A DNA stretch of 42,699 nt from Bacillota bacterium. GTDB lineage: Bacteria; Bacillota; Bacilli; Bacillales; Cytobacillaceae. Location of the stretch: positions 1 to 42,699 of the forward strand of contig JAUZPL010000037.1 of NCBI GenBank assembly GCA_030705955.1, in the 5' to 3' direction. A program made the position numbers and the translations under genes. The stretch's first letter is position 1. Each line of letters begins with the position of its first letter. Positions 42,531-42,699 of the stretch are shown here, in pieces. The notes beneath the pieces are model-generated. The model made no database searches, had not been told where the DNA came from, and saw nothing but the letters and a program-made list of their open reading frames with translations.

Positions 42531-42561
42531 AAACAACAGCATCTTAAAAATGCTGTTGTTT
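42531..42561 (+). terminator. Hairpin after the small peptide pair
   Basis: AAACAACAGCAT pairs perfectly with ATGCTGTTGTTT (42550-42561), but the T-tail is short. Confidence 0.6.
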
Positions 42562-42562
42562 C

Positions 42563-42612
42563 AGACTGTAGACAAACTCGAAAAATTTCGAGTTTGCCTA
42601 CAGTCTTTTTTC
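42563..42612 (+). terminator. Strong second terminator-like stem
   Basis: AGACTGTAG and CAAACTCGAA pair with TTCGAGTTTG and CTACAGTCT, a nearly perfect 20-bp stem with a single mismatch and TTTTTT after it. Confidence 0.85.
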
Positions 42613-42640
42613 TTTTAAAATAGAAAGAGGTAATTAGAGA

Positions 42641-42699
42641 AGGTTGATTTCCGCTGCGGGTGGCGCTTTCCGCGGGCGGGGCCGAGCCGCTTCCCTCGC
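42641..42699. repeat. GC-rich dispersed repeat, cut by the window end
   Basis: The final bases switch abruptly from AT-rich to very GC-rich. They begin TTGATTTCCGCTGCGGGTGG and go on with CGCTTTCCGCGGGCGG. I recognise this as resembling a short GC-rich dispersed intergenic repeat in Bacillaceae genomes. It ends at the window edge, so its full length and copy number are not visible. Confidence 0.7.

Overview
The window looks like chromosome of a spore-forming, low-GC Bacillaceae bacterium (Bacillus/Neobacillus-like). The base composition is AT-rich, Shine-Dalgarno sites are strong (AGGAGG type), rho-independent terminators are numerous, TTG and GTG starts are used, and spore proteins are present (two YjcZ-type peptides, a GerP-type germination protein, a gamma-SASP-like peptide). 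No rRNA, tRNA, IS element, prophage or CRISPR array was seen. Gene calls rest on reading the translations and motifs; no database search was run.

Layout. 1-545 is the right end of a nested tandem-repeat array (21-bp core, 103-bp higher-order unit). 711-5041: undecaprenyl-diphosphatase, a YolD-like peptide, an EAL-HDOD c-di-GMP phosphodiesterase (YuxH/PdeH type) and an RNase J outside the usual rnjA/rnjB settings. 5216-11031: an RND (SwrC/YerP-like) exporter with a clear promoter, then a UPF1-like helicase with a degenerate PLD-like tail. 11122-14657: AbrB-family membrane protein, a lipoprotein phosphoesterase and a secreted cadherin-like repeat protein. 14764-17526: PEP carboxylase. 18015-23956 is an envelope block: CwlO-like NlpC/P60 hydrolase, a second UppP, GtrA plus GT2 pair, a UgtP/MGDG-type glycosyltransferase and a NodB deacetylase. 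24011-29995: CBO0543-type membrane protein, a large propeller/SH3/LysM protein without a signal peptide, an HD-GYP protein and a YjiC-like glycosyltransferase.

30046-30956 is a minus-strand cluster of spore genes. 31121-33859: CD3324-type regulator, FusB-like EF-G binding protein, an extra acyl carrier protein and an orphan KinB-like sensor kinase. 34124-35712: DoxX and hemerythrin genes, each with an FNR/CRP-type palindrome upstream. 35880-37239: small proteins and a GNAT remnant. 37240-39896: an HTH-TPR regulator divergent from an MFS exporter whose promoter lies between two copies of a 17-bp palindrome. 40038-42612: a DUF4405 membrane protein behind four contiguous 11-bp direct repeats, several small proteins and a tandem pair of about 30-residue single-span peptides. 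The last 60 bases are the start of a very GC-rich dispersed repeat cut by the window edge.

The genes do not form one pathway. Recurrent themes are lipid-carrier and cell-wall chemistry, c-di-GMP turnover, sporulation and efflux. I found no convincing new multi-gene defence or biosynthetic system. The most interesting signals are regulatory architectures (38516-38586, 40225-40350, 34685-35712), the 21-bp repeat array, the unannotated small proteins (42317-42521, 31121-31213) and the domain mix of the LysM/propeller protein.
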